A DNA stretch of 64,000 nucleotides. It comes from Mesorhizobium sp. BR1-1-16 (GTDB lineage: Bacteria > Pseudomonadota > Alphaproteobacteria > Rhizobiales > Kaistiaceae). Made by a program: the position numbers and the translations under genes. Shown here piece by piece: positions 1 through 8,488 of this stretch (position 1 is the first letter of the stretch; each line of letters begins with the position of its first letter). The notes beneath the pieces were generated by a model. It had not been told where the DNA came from, did not search any database, and was given only the letters and a program-made list of their open reading frames with translations. The stretch lies in assembly GCF_020165495.1 (NCBI RefSeq), contig NZ_JAIUIE010000005.1, forward strand, positions 62,001-126,000. The letters are read 5' to 3'.

Positions 1-826
1 TGAACATGTTCGGATCGGGCGTGATCATCGAGCCTTCCGACCCGTAGATCTCGATCTGGTTATGCTTGTGGGCGACGATGTCGAAACTGGCGATGATCGT
101 GACCGTCGTGCCGTTTTCAAACTCGATCACGCCGGTCGTATGCGTGGGTACGTCGACCTTGATGATCTCGCCGCGCCGCGGCTCGCTGAGGACCGGGCGC
201 TCGGCGCGGGTCCGCTTGGCCATGCCGACGACACGCGTCGCCGAGCCGAACAGCGCGATCAGGTTGGTGACATAATACGGCCCGACATCCAGCATCGGCC
301 CGCCGCCGCGCGCATAGAAGAAGGCCGGGTTGGGATGCCAATGCTCGTGACCCGGCTTCAGCAGCAGGGCAGTGGCGGCGACAGGCTGGCCGATCGCGCC
401 CTCGTCCAGAAGCCGGCGCGTCAGCTGGTGGCCACCGCCGAGAAACGTATCCGGCGCGCAGCCAAGGCGAAGCCCGCTGCGGCTGGCGATCGCCACCAGC
501 TCCTCGGCCTCCTCCATGGTGATGCCGAGCGGCTTCTCAGAATAGACATGCTTGCCGGCCAGCAGCGCCTTCCGGCTGATCGCCGCATGCGCAACCGGCG
601 TCGTGAGGTTGATGACGAGTTCGATCTCCGGATCGTCGATCAGCGCGTCGAGCCCGACGGCATCGATGCCGAATTCGCCCGCAAGCCCTGCCGCCGCGGC
701 GCCGTTCAGATCGGTGACAGCCTTGACGCGAACGAAGTCGAACATGTGCAGCGTGGCGACATAGGTGGCCGAGATATTGCCGGTGCCGACGATGCCGACC
801 TGCACGGGTCTTTCCGAATGCGTCAT
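1..826 (-). CDS. Gfo/Idh/MocA-family NAD(P)-dependent oxidoreductase (3' end cut by window edge)
   Basis: The reverse strand is open from an ATG at 826 to the window edge, giving about 275 residues without a stop. The N-terminus has a Rossmann dinucleotide loop (VGIVGTGNIS, residues about 8-17) and then EKPLG near residue 95, the signature of this family, whose members oxidise or epimerise sugars and polyols. The missing C-terminus would be roughly 60-100 residues. AAAGGCGGGAC immediately upstream supports this start. Two GTAACGTTAC-type operators lie 125-245 bases upstream, which ties it to the LacI regulator at 1224-2351. The substrate is not visible; the neighbours suggest a deoxy-hexose or similar sugar. 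Confidence 0.85.
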   Translation of the reverse strand, partial: MTHSERPVQVGIVGTGNISATYVATLHMFDFVRVKAVTDLNGAAAAGLAGEFGIDAVGLDALIDDPEIELVINLTTPVAHAAISRKALLAGKHVYSEKPLGITMEEAEELVAIASRSGLRLGCAPDTFLGGGHQLTRRLLDEGAIGQPVAATALLLKPGHEHWHPNPAFFYARGGGPMLDVGPYYVTNLIALFGSATRVVGMAKRTRAERPVLSEPRRGEIIKVDVPTHTTGVIEFENGTTVTIIASFDIVAHKHNQIEIYGSEGSMITPDPNMF

Positions 827-950
827 GTCCCGCCTTTCCTGATATCGCGTGCGGCGTCGGAATCGCGCCCCGCCGAGGGGCGCCAACGTGACGGCGCCTT
901 GCCCTGCCCGCTCCCCGCCGACCATCGCCGGAACCGCGAGCCATGAATTC

Positions 951-960
951 GTAACGTTAC
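951..960. promoter_or_regulatory. LacI-type operator GTAACGTTAC
   Basis: Perfect 10-base palindrome GTAACGTTAC, 125 bases upstream of the oxidoreductase start at 826. The same palindrome recurs at 2527-2536 and, with one mismatch, at 1061-1070. A central CG in an A/T-flanked palindrome is typical of LacI-family sites. Confidence 0.65.
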
Positions 961-1060
961 AAATCCCTCTCTCGATCATCCTGTCAAGAGCGAAGCGTAT
1001 GACCGTTTATCAATGATTTTCGTCGCCTTCGAAACGAAATGCCGCTCCAGCGCGCCAAAC

Positions 1061-1070
1061 GCAACGTTAC
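1061..1070. promoter_or_regulatory. LacI-type operator GCAACGTTAC (one mismatch)
   Basis: GCAACGTTAC followed by GATTTT. The right half-site and the GATTTT flank match the site at 2527-2536. It lies about 110 bases from the site at 951, a spacing compatible with looping. Confidence 0.5.
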
Positions 1071-1223
1071 GATTTTTGCTGCATCGCGGTGGCTGTTTGG
1101 ACAAGTCCGCCAGCCGGCTCGCAAAAGTCGCCGCGTGCGACGCACAAAGTGCGGCCGCCAACGGGCCGACCGGGCCCTGCGCGAAGTGACCGCTGCATCG
1201 GAGACGGGTTGGCGGGTCGTAGG

Positions 1224-2351
1224 CTAGGCGACCTTGCCGGGACGTCGGTCCGGCAGCACGCCCGGCGCCAAATGGCTCTGGTGGTCGACGAACACGGCCT
1301 CGGCGACCTCGCCGAGCCCCACGGCCGATTCGCCCTGGATCGACCGCATCAACAGGGCCGCCAGCCGCTCGCCCGTTTCGAAATTGGAATGAATGAACGC
1401 GCTGAGCGGCGGTGTGACGAAGCCATGCAGCTGCGTGCCACCATAGGTCACGATCCCGAAGTCACGTCCGACCACGCAGCCGGCGGCATAGAGGCCCGCC
1501 ACGACGCCCATGGCCGACTCTTCGCCAGCGATGAAGGCTCCGGTCGCTGCCAGTTCGGGTCGTAGCAGCAAGCCAGCGACGTCGCGGCCGCTGTTTGGCG
1601 TCACGGCCGAAAAGAAGACGTGGCTTTCGCTGTAGTCGCGGTTCGCGTCGAAGTGTGCCGCCCGCCATCCGCGCAGGAACTGCTGGCTGTAGGTCTGCTG
1701 CCGGGGTGGCGCGACCAGGATCGGCTGCCGATGACCGGCGTCGAACAAGAGCTTCGCGGCGCGGTAGCCGATCGATTCATGATCGATATCGAAAAAGGGA
1801 TGCGGCGTGAACAGCTCGGTCCGTCCGAAGGTCACGAATGGAAAGCCAACCTCGAGCAGATACCGGACCCGCTCATCCTGGGGCAGCGTGTTCTTGATGA
1901 TGATGCCGTCGACCGACTTTTCGCGGACGATGTCCTGCACGGCCCTGAGCGCGCTGGTCTTCTCAAGGACGGGAACAACGGTCGTCCGATAGGAAACCCC
2001 GGTCAGATAGGCGGATACGCCTTCGATCAGCGCGCCGCCCAGATTGTTGATTTCGCCGGATCGTTCGAGCGGCAGAAAGACGCCGACGGCATGCGTCCGC
2101 CCCGTCCGCAGGTTGATGCCCGCCAGATGCGGCCGATAGCCGAGCGCCTCGGCCGCCGAGGCGACCTTTTCGCGCGTTGCAAGCTGAACCTCCGGGCCAT
2201 TCTTGAGCGCTCGCGACACCGTGGTCACCGATAGGCCGAGATGGCGGGCAACCGTCCGCAGCGTCACTTTCGACGCCGGGTCACCGGCTGTCTGCTGCGC
2301 CGGACCAGCGGCCGGATTGGACAGGCCGCCAGCATTTCGATTCTTGCTCAT
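1224..2351 (-). CDS. LacI-family transcriptional regulator
   Basis: Sugar-responsive repressor of 375 residues. After a 25-residue leader comes a LacI helix-turn-helix and hinge (VTLRTVARHLGLSVTTVSRAL, then YRPHLAGINLRTGRT), then a periplasmic-binding-protein-like effector domain (GVFLPLE, VDGIIIKN, FGRTELF, GVVAGLYAAG). I chose the ATG at 2351. The open frame extends to 2588, but that extension crosses the 2527 operator and has no LacI similarity. The gene is divergent from the fuconolactonase-type gene, and the shared intergenic region carries GTAACGTTAC. It probably controls itself, the divergent operon and the Gfo/Idh gene downstream. The inducer is unknown; the neighbours suggest a deoxy-sugar. 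Confidence 0.88.
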   Translation of the reverse strand: MSKNRNAGGLSNPAAGPAQQTAGDPASKVTLRTVARHLGLSVTTVSRALKNGPEVQLATREKVASAAEALGYRPHLAGINLRTGRTHAVGVFLPLERSGEINNLGGALIEGVSAYLTGVSYRTTVVPVLEKTSALRAVQDIVREKSVDGIIIKNTLPQDERVRYLLEVGFPFVTFGRTELFTPHPFFDIDHESIGYRAAKLLFDAGHRQPILVAPPRQQTYSQQFLRGWRAAHFDANRDYSESHVFFSAVTPNSGRDVAGLLLRPELAATGAFIAGEESAMGVVAGLYAAGCVVGRDFGIVTYGGTQLHGFVTPPLSAFIHSNFETGERLAALLMRSIQGESAVGLGEVAEAVFVDHQSHLAPGVLPDRRPGKVA

Positions 2352-2526
2352 GTCCCGTCCCAGGAGCGATTGATCATGCGCCGCGATGGAAAGCGACCGC
2401 GACACGGATGCGCTCGATGCCGCCCTGCATCCCGGATCCAGATCACCGCGTGGCTTCATCATGGGCAGGACCGCCGCCGGCCACAAGGGGCTCCTCGACT
2501 TGACAGCCCTCGGCCAGCCGATATTT

Positions 2527-2536
2527 GTAACGTTAC
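2527..2536. promoter_or_regulatory. LacI-type operator GTAACGTTAC between divergent genes
   Basis: Perfect palindrome GTAACGTTAC in the 235-base divergent region between the LacI gene (start 2351) and the amidohydrolase (start 2587), 50 bases before the latter. It is identical to the site at 951-960. Confidence 0.65.
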
Positions 2537-2586
2537 GATTTTGGCAGCTGGATCGTGATGACGTGACAAGAGACGGCCGGGCCGAC

Positions 2587-3483
2587 ATGCCTCCAATCGT
2601 GGATCCGCATCATCACCTGCAGGATCTCGACATGTTCTGCTATCCGTGGCTCTCCCCCGCGATCGCGCCACCGGCGATCTTCGGTGACGGCTTCGCGCGG
2701 TTGCGGCGGAGCTATGGGATCGCGGACTATCTGGCGGAATTCGGCGGCCTCGACGTCGTCAAATCGGTTCACATCCAGAACGGCTGCCTGCCGGAGCAAG
2801 CCATCGCGGAGACGCGCTGGCTGCAGGCCATCGCCGACCGACATGGCTTCCCGCACGGCATCGTGGCGCATGTGGCGCTGCAGCACGAGAGCGCCGACGA
2901 GCAGCTGGCGGAGCATTGCCGCAGCGCCAACATGCGCGGCATCCGCCAGATCCTCAACGCGCATCCTGATCCGGCGCTCGGCTTCATCGCCGAGCGTGAT
3001 CTGATGGCGAATGCCGCCTGGCGCCGCGGCTTCGCGGCCCTCGCGCGGCGGGGCCTGAGCTTCGATCTGCAGATCTATCCCCACCAGATGGCGGAAGCGC
3101 TCGAAGTCGCCCGCGCCTTCCCCGGAACCTCGATCATCCTCGACCACGCCGGAATGCCGCTGCGCCGCGATCGCGACGAGATTGATCGATGGCGCGGGGC
3201 GATGACGGATCTTGCCGCTGCCGACAATGTCGCGGTCAAGATCTCCGGCCTGGCGCTTGGCCAGGGCGGCTGGTCGGCCGAGACCATCCGCCCGATCGCG
3301 CTGGCGACGATCGAGATCTTCGGCATCGACCGCTGCATGTTCGCCAGCAATTTCCCTGTTGACGGCCTGTTCTCCTCATATCGCGCCCTGTTCGACGCGT
3401 TCGGCGCCGTCACGCAGGAGCTGACGGCCGGTGAACGCGCCGCGCTCTTCTCGAAGAACGCCGAACGCCTCTATCGCATCTGA
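2587..3483 (+). CDS. Amidohydrolase_2-family sugar lactonase, L-fuconolactonase-like
   Basis: Predicted cytosolic lactone hydrolase of 298 residues (COG3618 type). It begins MPPIVDPHHHLQD, the metal-binding D-x-H-x-H of the amidohydrolase superfamily. It continues with a conserved histidine in SVHIQNG, ILDHAG for the next metal or base position, and FASNFPVDG near the C-terminus, which carries the last conserved aspartate in this subgroup. In non-phosphorylative fucose catabolism this enzyme opens the 1,5-lactone made by the sugar dehydrogenase. The next gene encodes a dehydrogenase of the matching family, 44 bases downstream. The frame extends upstream to 2386 but that part overlaps the operator and LacI promoter, so the ATG at 2587 is chosen. 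The exact sugar is inferred from family and context. Confidence 0.82.
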   Translation: MPPIVDPHHHLQDLDMFCYPWLSPAIAPPAIFGDGFARLRRSYGIADYLAEFGGLDVVKSVHIQNGCLPEQAIAETRWLQAIADRHGFPHGIVAHVALQHESADEQLAEHCRSANMRGIRQILNAHPDPALGFIAERDLMANAAWRRGFAALARRGLSFDLQIYPHQMAEALEVARAFPGTSIILDHAGMPLRRDRDEIDRWRGAMTDLAAADNVAVKISGLALGQGGWSAETIRPIALATIEIFGIDRCMFASNFPVDGLFSSYRALFDAFGAVTQELTAGERAALFSKNAERLYRI

Positions 3484-3527
3484 GCGCCGCACGCGACCAG
3501 CCAACCGAAGCCGACAGGATCCCACCC

Positions 3528-4562
3528 ATGACTGCCTTGCCGAAACGTCACCTCGGACCGGTCGCGGTCACCTCGCTCGGGCTTGGCACCGGCGCGCTCG
3601 GCGGTTTCGGCCGCGCCTTCAGCTATGATGAATTCGAGCGGGTGGTGCTTGAGGCCTTCGATGACGGCATCCGCCATTTCGACACCGCGCCGATGTATGG
3701 CTACGGCAAGTCCGAGCACTATCTGGGGCATGTTCTGCGCGTGCACGGGCTGCGCGACGAGGTCACCCTCAGCACGAAGGCCGGGCGGATCCTGCGGCCC
3801 GCCGCCCCATCGGCCGGCACCGGCGCCGAGCGCATCGCCTGGGTCGACAGCCTGCCTTTCCGTGACCGGTTCGACTATTCTTATGACGGCATCATGCGGT
3901 CGTTCGAGGACAGTCAGCAGCGACTAGGGCTGGATGTGATCGACATCCTGTTCGTGCATGATCTCGGGCGTGCCTGGCATCAGGAAGCCGGCGATTTCCA
4001 TCTCGGGCAGATGCGCAGCGGCGGGTACCGGGCACTGGACGCGCTCCGCGCCGGCGGCGCCATCGCGGCGGTCGGCCTCGGCGTCAACGAGACGGAGTCC
4101 GTGCTGACGGTTTCGAGCGAGTTCAAGCTCGATTGCGCCTTGATCGCAGGACGCTACTCGCTGCTCAACCATGCCCCGATGCACGATGCCTTCCCCGCGC
4201 TGCAGGAAAGGGGTGTCGGCATCGTCGCCGCCGGTATCTTCAATTCCGGCATCCTGGCGGCCGGAGCCCGGAACGGCACCGGCAACTACGATTACGCGCG
4301 GGCACCCGAAACCATCGTGCGACAGGTGCGCCGGATCGAGGCCGTCTGCGAGGAGTTCGGCGTGCCTCTGGCGACCGCCGCCATCCAGTTTGTCCATGCC
4401 CATCCGTCCGTCACATCTGTTCTCATCGGCGCTGAATCGGTCGCCGAGGTTCGGCAGAACGTCGCCGCCCTTGATGCCGCCATACCGGAGGCGTTCTGGG
4501 ATGCTCTCAGGACTGCCGAGCTGATTCCGGCCGATGCGCCGACGCCATCGTCCTCGCTGTGA
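3528..4562 (+). CDS. Aldo/keto reductase, D-threo-aldose (L-fucose) 1-dehydrogenase type
   Basis: NAD(P)-dependent sugar 1-dehydrogenase of 344 residues. The aldo/keto reductase tetrad is visible: D52 (HFDTAPMYGYG), Y57, K84 (STKAGR) and H144 (LFVHDLG). The C-terminal SVLIGAES loop is the usual cofactor-binding region. The length and N-terminal motif match the D-threo-aldose 1-dehydrogenase/pyridoxal 4-dehydrogenase branch. Placed right after a fuconolactonase-type gene, it likely performs the first step, aldose to aldonolactone, with the lactonase performing the second. Both are probably transcribed from the LacI-controlled promoter at 2527. No fuconate dehydratase or aldolase is seen nearby, so the pathway must finish elsewhere. 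Confidence 0.85.
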   Translation: MTALPKRHLGPVAVTSLGLGTGALGGFGRAFSYDEFERVVLEAFDDGIRHFDTAPMYGYGKSEHYLGHVLRVHGLRDEVTLSTKAGRILRPAAPSAGTGAERIAWVDSLPFRDRFDYSYDGIMRSFEDSQQRLGLDVIDILFVHDLGRAWHQEAGDFHLGQMRSGGYRALDALRAGGAIAAVGLGVNETESVLTVSSEFKLDCALIAGRYSLLNHAPMHDAFPALQERGVGIVAAGIFNSGILAAGARNGTGNYDYARAPETIVRQVRRIEAVCEEFGVPLATAAIQFVHAHPSVTSVLIGAESVAEVRQNVAALDAAIPEAFWDALRTAELIPADAPTPSSSL

Positions 4563-4598
4563 CGGGAACATTACTTCGTTCCGGTTGCAGTCACGTCT

Positions 4599-6350
4599 TC
4601 ACGCCGATGTTCTCGCCCCCGCAACCCAGGTCTCGCTGACCTTGATTGCTGAGATCTGCTCGGGGGCCGTCGTGTATGGATCGCTCTCGAGAAGGGTCAA
4701 GTCTGCCTCCTTGCCCGTCTCCAGCGTACCGATCATGGCGCCCATGCCGAGCTGACGGGCTGCATGGACCGTGATGCCGCGCAGCGCCTCATCCACGGTG
4801 AGCGCCAGATCCGCGCCGAGCACGGAATTGTCGGTCATGCAGCGCCGCGTCACGGCCGTCTCGACCAGACGCAAGGGATTGAGCGGCAGGCCGGCCGCCG
4901 GATTATCGGTGTGGAGCGAATAGCCGATCCCTGCCTTGGCCGCGGCGCCGACCGGCACCATGAAATCGGCCCGGGCTGCGCCGAAGAGCTTGTCGCGATA
5001 GTCAGCGCCGTAGAGATGAATGAAGTCTGTCATGAAGCTCGGCTCGCATCCGAGCGTCTTCATCCGCGCGATCTGGTCGGCGCGGGCCATGGTGGCGTGC
5101 TCTACCCTGTTGAGACCGGTGACCGGATGGGTGCCGTAGACTGTTTCGATGGCGTCGAGAATCTGATCGATGGCGGCATCGCCCTGGCTGTGGACAAGGA
5201 TGGTCCAGCCCGCTTCCTTCGCCTTGGTGCAGAGGGCGACCGCCTGCGCCGCCGTGTAGCCGAGGCTGCCGCGCTTGTCGGTTCCGAGATAGGGCTCTGT
5301 CTGGGCCGCCGTCTCGGCCTGATTTGAGCCATCACCCCAGTATTTCATGCCGTAGAGCGAGAACCGGCTGCCGGGAACAATGCGCGCCTCGCTGGACGGT
5401 CCGAGCGCCGCGAAGGCCTTGCTCTCGTCCCCCATATCGGTGCTGAAGCTGGCGCTGTAGCGGATCGGCAGACTGTTCGAGAGCTTCGCCAGCATCTCCA
5501 CCCATTCCGGCTTCACGGTGCCGGGTTCATGGAGGGTTGTGAGGCCAGCGGCGGCAGCCTGCCGCGCATAGGCCGCAACGGCCTTGGCGAGGTCCTCGGG
5601 CTTCGGCTTTGGAACCGCGATGTCGAGGAATTTCAAGAGCGCCGGCTCGTTGTAGATCATGCCGTTCAACGAGCCGTCGGCGCTGCGGCCGAAGAAGCCG
5701 CCTCCCGGCAGATCCCCGGTCGCCGCTGTCACGCCGGCGCGCTGGAAAGCCAGCGTGTTGGCTGCGCCGACATGGCCATTCACATAAAGCAGGAAGAGCG
5801 GGTTGGCGGGGGCCACGGCATCGAGCTCCGCCATCGAGACGTCGCCGCCCTGGAGCAGGTTGTCATAGAAGCCGAAGGCGAGCCATTCGCCGGGCTTCGC
5901 CTTCGCAGCGGCCGCCTTCATCGCCGCCACCGCCTCCGCTCTGGTCCGGTATCGCGCGAAACCGACGTCGATCAGCAGCATCGCGAGCAGTGCCGTGAGT
6001 GAGACGTGATTGTGCGGATCGATGAGGCCCGGCAGCAAAGTGCGGCCTCGGAGGTCGACAACCTGAGTGGCGGCGCCCCGGAACGCCATCACGTCGCTCT
6101 CGCTGCCGACAGCGATGATCTTGCCGGAGGCGACGGCGATCGCTTCGACCTTCGCTCCCGGCGACGACATCGGATAGATCGGGCCATTGTGGAAGATGGT
6201 GTCGGCGGTTCCGGTGGCCGCAAGCGCGCGCACATCCAATCCCGCCACCGCCGCGATCGCCGCGGTAAAGGCAAGGAACTCGCGGCGATTGGCTGTCAGC
6301 CCCGCTGTGATGCGGTCCGCTACGGCGGAACGATTGCACCACCGACACAT
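4599..6350 (-). CDS. YtcJ-like amidohydrolase (amidohydrolase family 3) with Tat signal
   Basis: Metal-dependent hydrolase of 583 residues. The N-terminus carries a twin-arginine signal (NRREFLAFTAAIAAVAG, about residues 22-38), so the folded enzyme is probably exported to the periplasm. The catalytic core starts with DTIFHNGPIYPM, then LPGLIDPHNHV (metal-binding H-x-H), with later histidines in ILVHSQGD, RVEHATM and SLHTDNPAAG. Relatives act on exocyclic amides such as N-substituted formamides, but the substrate of most YtcJ proteins is unknown. GGGGGAAG precedes the ATG. It is convergent with the aldo/keto reductase and stands alone, so context gives no substrate. Confidence 0.85.
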   Translation of the reverse strand: MCRWCNRSAVADRITAGLTANRREFLAFTAAIAAVAGLDVRALAATGTADTIFHNGPIYPMSSPGAKVEAIAVASGKIIAVGSESDVMAFRGAATQVVDLRGRTLLPGLIDPHNHVSLTALLAMLLIDVGFARYRTRAEAVAAMKAAAAKAKPGEWLAFGFYDNLLQGGDVSMAELDAVAPANPLFLLYVNGHVGAANTLAFQRAGVTAATGDLPGGGFFGRSADGSLNGMIYNEPALLKFLDIAVPKPKPEDLAKAVAAYARQAAAAGLTTLHEPGTVKPEWVEMLAKLSNSLPIRYSASFSTDMGDESKAFAALGPSSEARIVPGSRFSLYGMKYWGDGSNQAETAAQTEPYLGTDKRGSLGYTAAQAVALCTKAKEAGWTILVHSQGDAAIDQILDAIETVYGTHPVTGLNRVEHATMARADQIARMKTLGCEPSFMTDFIHLYGADYRDKLFGAARADFMVPVGAAAKAGIGYSLHTDNPAAGLPLNPLRLVETAVTRRCMTDNSVLGADLALTVDEALRGITVHAARQLGMGAMIGTLETGKEADLTLLESDPYTTAPEQISAIKVSETWVAGARTSA

Positions 6351-6702
6351 GCTCTTCCCCCAATGATCGCGATACCGATCTTAGCGCATCGGCGAGGAGA
6401 ATGTCTTCTGTCCGCCGGCGGTCAGGCTTGCTGCTTGTCCCCGCAGACGCATCTGACGCTCGACGGGGCTTCATCGAGAGCGGGCGAAGCTATGTGGCGC
6501 TTCGCCGACCGCATCAGCACAGGATTTCGAAGGACGCCGACGGACTGCGCCCATCAGGTCAATGGCTCTGAAGCATCCGTCATTCGGGCGGAGGCGTTGC
6601 TGACGCCGAATCGTATCGCAAAAGGTTGGTGATTTGCCGCAGCGCGATCAGCGACGAACAGGCAACCGATCTGCTAGTCTTTCGACGATCGAGGGAGGAA
6701 TC
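6351..6702. other. Intergenic region before the copper island, no gene seen
   Basis: About 350 bases between divergent genes. The only open frames are shadows of the amidohydrolase reading or lack ribosome-binding sites. I found no clear operator. It presumably holds both divergent promoters. Confidence 0.4.
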
Positions 6703-7092
6703 GTGAGCGGCACATCACCGAAAGCCCGGTGGTTTGCAGCGCTGGCTTTGACGCTGGCGTTGGCGCTTCAGGCCGTCTTCACCTCACTCGCGCTCGGCAA
6801 GACCGACGAACAGCCGAGGCTCGATCCGTTCGGACATGTGCTCTGCCTCAGCGGGGGCGAGGCCTCGGATGAAGGCGGCAGCAGCCCGCATGGTCACGGC
6901 AATCTGCCCGATTGCTGCACCTTCGCCTGCAGCATGTTCTGGCCGCAGCTTCCAAGCCCCGATGGCCAGTTGGCCTTCCGCCTGCCGCTGGTCATTGAGA
7001 CAGTGGCGCTTGCGGTTCCCAACGAGCGCGTCTCCTCGTCATTTCTCGACCATCGCCGCAGCTATCCCCGTGCGCCCCCGATGACGGCCTGA
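6703..7092 (+). CDS. Small DUF2946-like protein with Cys/His cluster, copper-island member
   Basis: Protein of 129 residues starting at GTG 6703, chosen because GGGAGGAA sits 3-10 bases upstream; longer versions of the frame lack such a site. The first 30 residues form a hydrophobic segment (WFAALALTLALALQAVF), a signal peptide or anchor. Then comes a metal-ligand-like cluster: FGHVLCL, SSPHGHGN and PDCCTFACSM. This pattern fits the DUF2946 group of short proteins often found beside copper genes. The function is unknown; periplasmic copper binding is inferred from the Cys/His cluster and the neighbouring PCu(A)C and SCO1 genes. Confidence 0.65.
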   Translation: MSGTSPKARWFAALALTLALALQAVFTSLALGKTDEQPRLDPFGHVLCLSGGEASDEGGSSPHGHGNLPDCCTFACSMFWPQLPSPDGQLAFRLPLVIETVALAVPNERVSSSFLDHRRSYPRAPPMTA

Positions 7093-7176
7093 TCCGCGGC
7101 TCGCCGCGTCTCCAGCTGATTCATCACACCGGTCATCCGCCGCCTCGCGGCGTGGTTGCCTATGGGGAGCTTTCCT

Positions 7177-7761
7177 ATGTCTGTCTCTGTTCACGGCGCG
7201 TCTCCGCGCGCCCTTTCGCATTCGATCGCGCTTGCGCGCCGCCTCGCAAGGCCGCGCTCTCTCGAGGAGTGCCTTGGCCTGGCCATGCTGGCTGTCGCCT
7301 TCACCGTAGTCTTCGGCCAAAGCGCCTTCGCACATGAGTCCAAGGCCGGAGATATCGAGATCGTCCATCCCTGGTCGCGCGCGACGCCTGCCAATGCCGA
7401 GGTGGCCGCCGGCTATCTCACGCTGAAGAACGAGGGCAAGACGGCCGACCGCCTGATCGCGGCGACTGGCACGATCGCCAATGTCACGCAGGTCCACGAG
7501 ATGAAGGTCGACGACAAGGGCCTCATGACCATGAAGGAAGTGCCCGGCGGCCTCGAGATCCCGGCCGGCGGCGAGGTGACGCTGAAGCCCGGCTCCTACC
7601 ACATCATGTTCATGAAGCTGAAGGAACCGGCCAAGGAGGGCCAGAGCTTCGAGGGCACGCTGACCTTCGAGAAAGCCGGCACGGTGACCGTCGAATACAC
7701 CGTCGAAGCGATGGGCAAGGACATGGAGATGGGAGGCGGACATGACGACCACGCCAAGTGA
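7177..7761 (+). CDS. PCu(A)C-type periplasmic copper chaperone
   Basis: Copper(I) chaperone of 194 residues, delivering copper to cytochrome oxidase assembly. It has a long N-terminal signal region with a hydrophobic core ([13 protein letters not shown]) and cleavage near SAFA-HES. The mature domain opens with [11 protein letters not shown] and has the copper ligands H-E-M (VHEMKVDD) and H-I-M (YHIMFMKL), the conserved HxM pairs of the family (PF04314). A Met/His tail ([14 protein letters not shown]) could add metal-binding capacity. I chose ATG 7177 because GGGGAG lies 7 bases upstream; a TTG at 7156 is possible. It overlaps the SCO1 gene by 20 bases, so the two are translationally coupled. 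Confidence 0.88.
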   Translation: MSVSVHGASPRALSHSIALARRLARPRSLEECLGLAMLAVAFTVVFGQSAFAHESKAGDIEIVHPWSRATPANAEVAAGYLTLKNEGKTADRLIAATGTIANVTQVHEMKVDDKGLMTMKEVPGGLEIPAGGEVTLKPGSYHIMFMKLKEPAKEGQSFEGTLTFEKAGTVTVEYTVEAMGKDMEMGGGHDDHAK

Positions 7762-8365
7762 TGGTCGCCCTCCGGTCTGGCGGCGGCTCCTCTTCCCGGC
7801 CGTCGTGGCCGTGATCGCCATCGGCGCCGCAGTGGCGACACTCGCCTATCTTCGACCCGGCAGCAGCGATGCGATCGCATCGATTGGCGGGCCGTTCACG
7901 CTGACCACGCAGACGGGTGCCAAGCTTTCCGACACGGATCTGAAGGGCAAGCCGTTCGGCGTGTTCTTCGGCTTCACCCATTGCCCGGAGGTCTGCCCGA
8001 CGACGCTCACCGAGATGACGCAGTCGCTGAAGGAACTCGGCCCCGAGGCCGACAATCTGAAGCTCCTTTTCATTTCGGTCGATCCGACGCGCGATACGCC
8101 CGAGTTCCTCTCGCTCTACCTGCAGTCCTTCGATCCGCGCATCGTCGGGCTCACGGGCACCGAGGCGGAGATTGCGGCGGTCGGCAAGGAATACCGCGCC
8201 TTCTGGGAGAAGGTCCCGCTCGCCGATGGCGACTACACCATGAACCACACGGCCACGATCTTCCTGATGGATGCCAAGGGCCGGTTCACGGGCACGATCG
8301 CCTATGGCGAGGACGTGAAGACGCGCGTCGCCAAGCTGAAGCGGCTGGTCGTCGGCAGCGCCTGA
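7742..8365 (+). CDS. SCO1/SenC-family thioredoxin-like copper protein
   Basis: Membrane-anchored thioredoxin-fold protein of 207 residues that metallates or reduces the CuA site of cytochrome c oxidase. One membrane segment lies near residues 18-38. The CxxxC motif reads [12 protein letters not shown], and the conserved distal histidine is in DYTMNHTAT. The VDPTRDTPE segment is also typical. The start lies inside the end of the PCu(A)C gene, a frequent pairing in which PCu(A)C supplies copper to SCO1. A GC-rich hairpin follows it at 8409-8431. Confidence 0.92.
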   Translation: MTTTPSDGRPPVWRRLLFPAVVAVIAIGAAVATLAYLRPGSSDAIASIGGPFTLTTQTGAKLSDTDLKGKPFGVFFGFTHCPEVCPTTLTEMTQSLKELGPEADNLKLLFISVDPTRDTPEFLSLYLQSFDPRIVGLTGTEAEIAAVGKEYRAFWEKVPLADGDYTMNHTATIFLMDAKGRFTGTIAYGEDVKTRVAKLKRLVVGSA

Positions 8366-8408
8366 GACGGCAGCACTGCCGCCGCAGTTGCCCATTCCTC
8401 CGAAGAAC

Positions 8409-8431
8409 GCGGCCGCCCGTGCGGCGGCCGC
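8409..8431 (+). terminator. GC-rich hairpin after the SCO1 gene
   Basis: GCGGCCGCC and GGCGGCCGC arms around a short loop, followed shortly by CCTTTTCAT. It sits between the SCO1 stop (8365) and the PepSY gene start (8489). It is a plausible partial terminator, but the T-tract is weak. Confidence 0.5.
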
Positions 8432-8488
8432 GCGGACCTTTTCATCCCTTTGCTCGGGCGCCGACGCGGCCGCCCCGGAGAAAACACG

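Larger units (their letters stand above)
827..1223. promoter_or_regulatory. Intergenic control region upstream of the Gfo/Idh gene
   Basis: This 397-base stretch holds no credible gene. It contains two LacI-type operators (951-960 and 1061-1070) and is the likely promoter region of the minus-strand oxidoreductase. Short open frames here lack ribosome-binding sites and family signatures. Confidence 0.6.

Noticed and set aside
62-946. 294-codon plus-strand frame at the left edge
   Set aside because: Antisense to the Gfo/Idh gene, which has clear family motifs and a ribosome-binding site.
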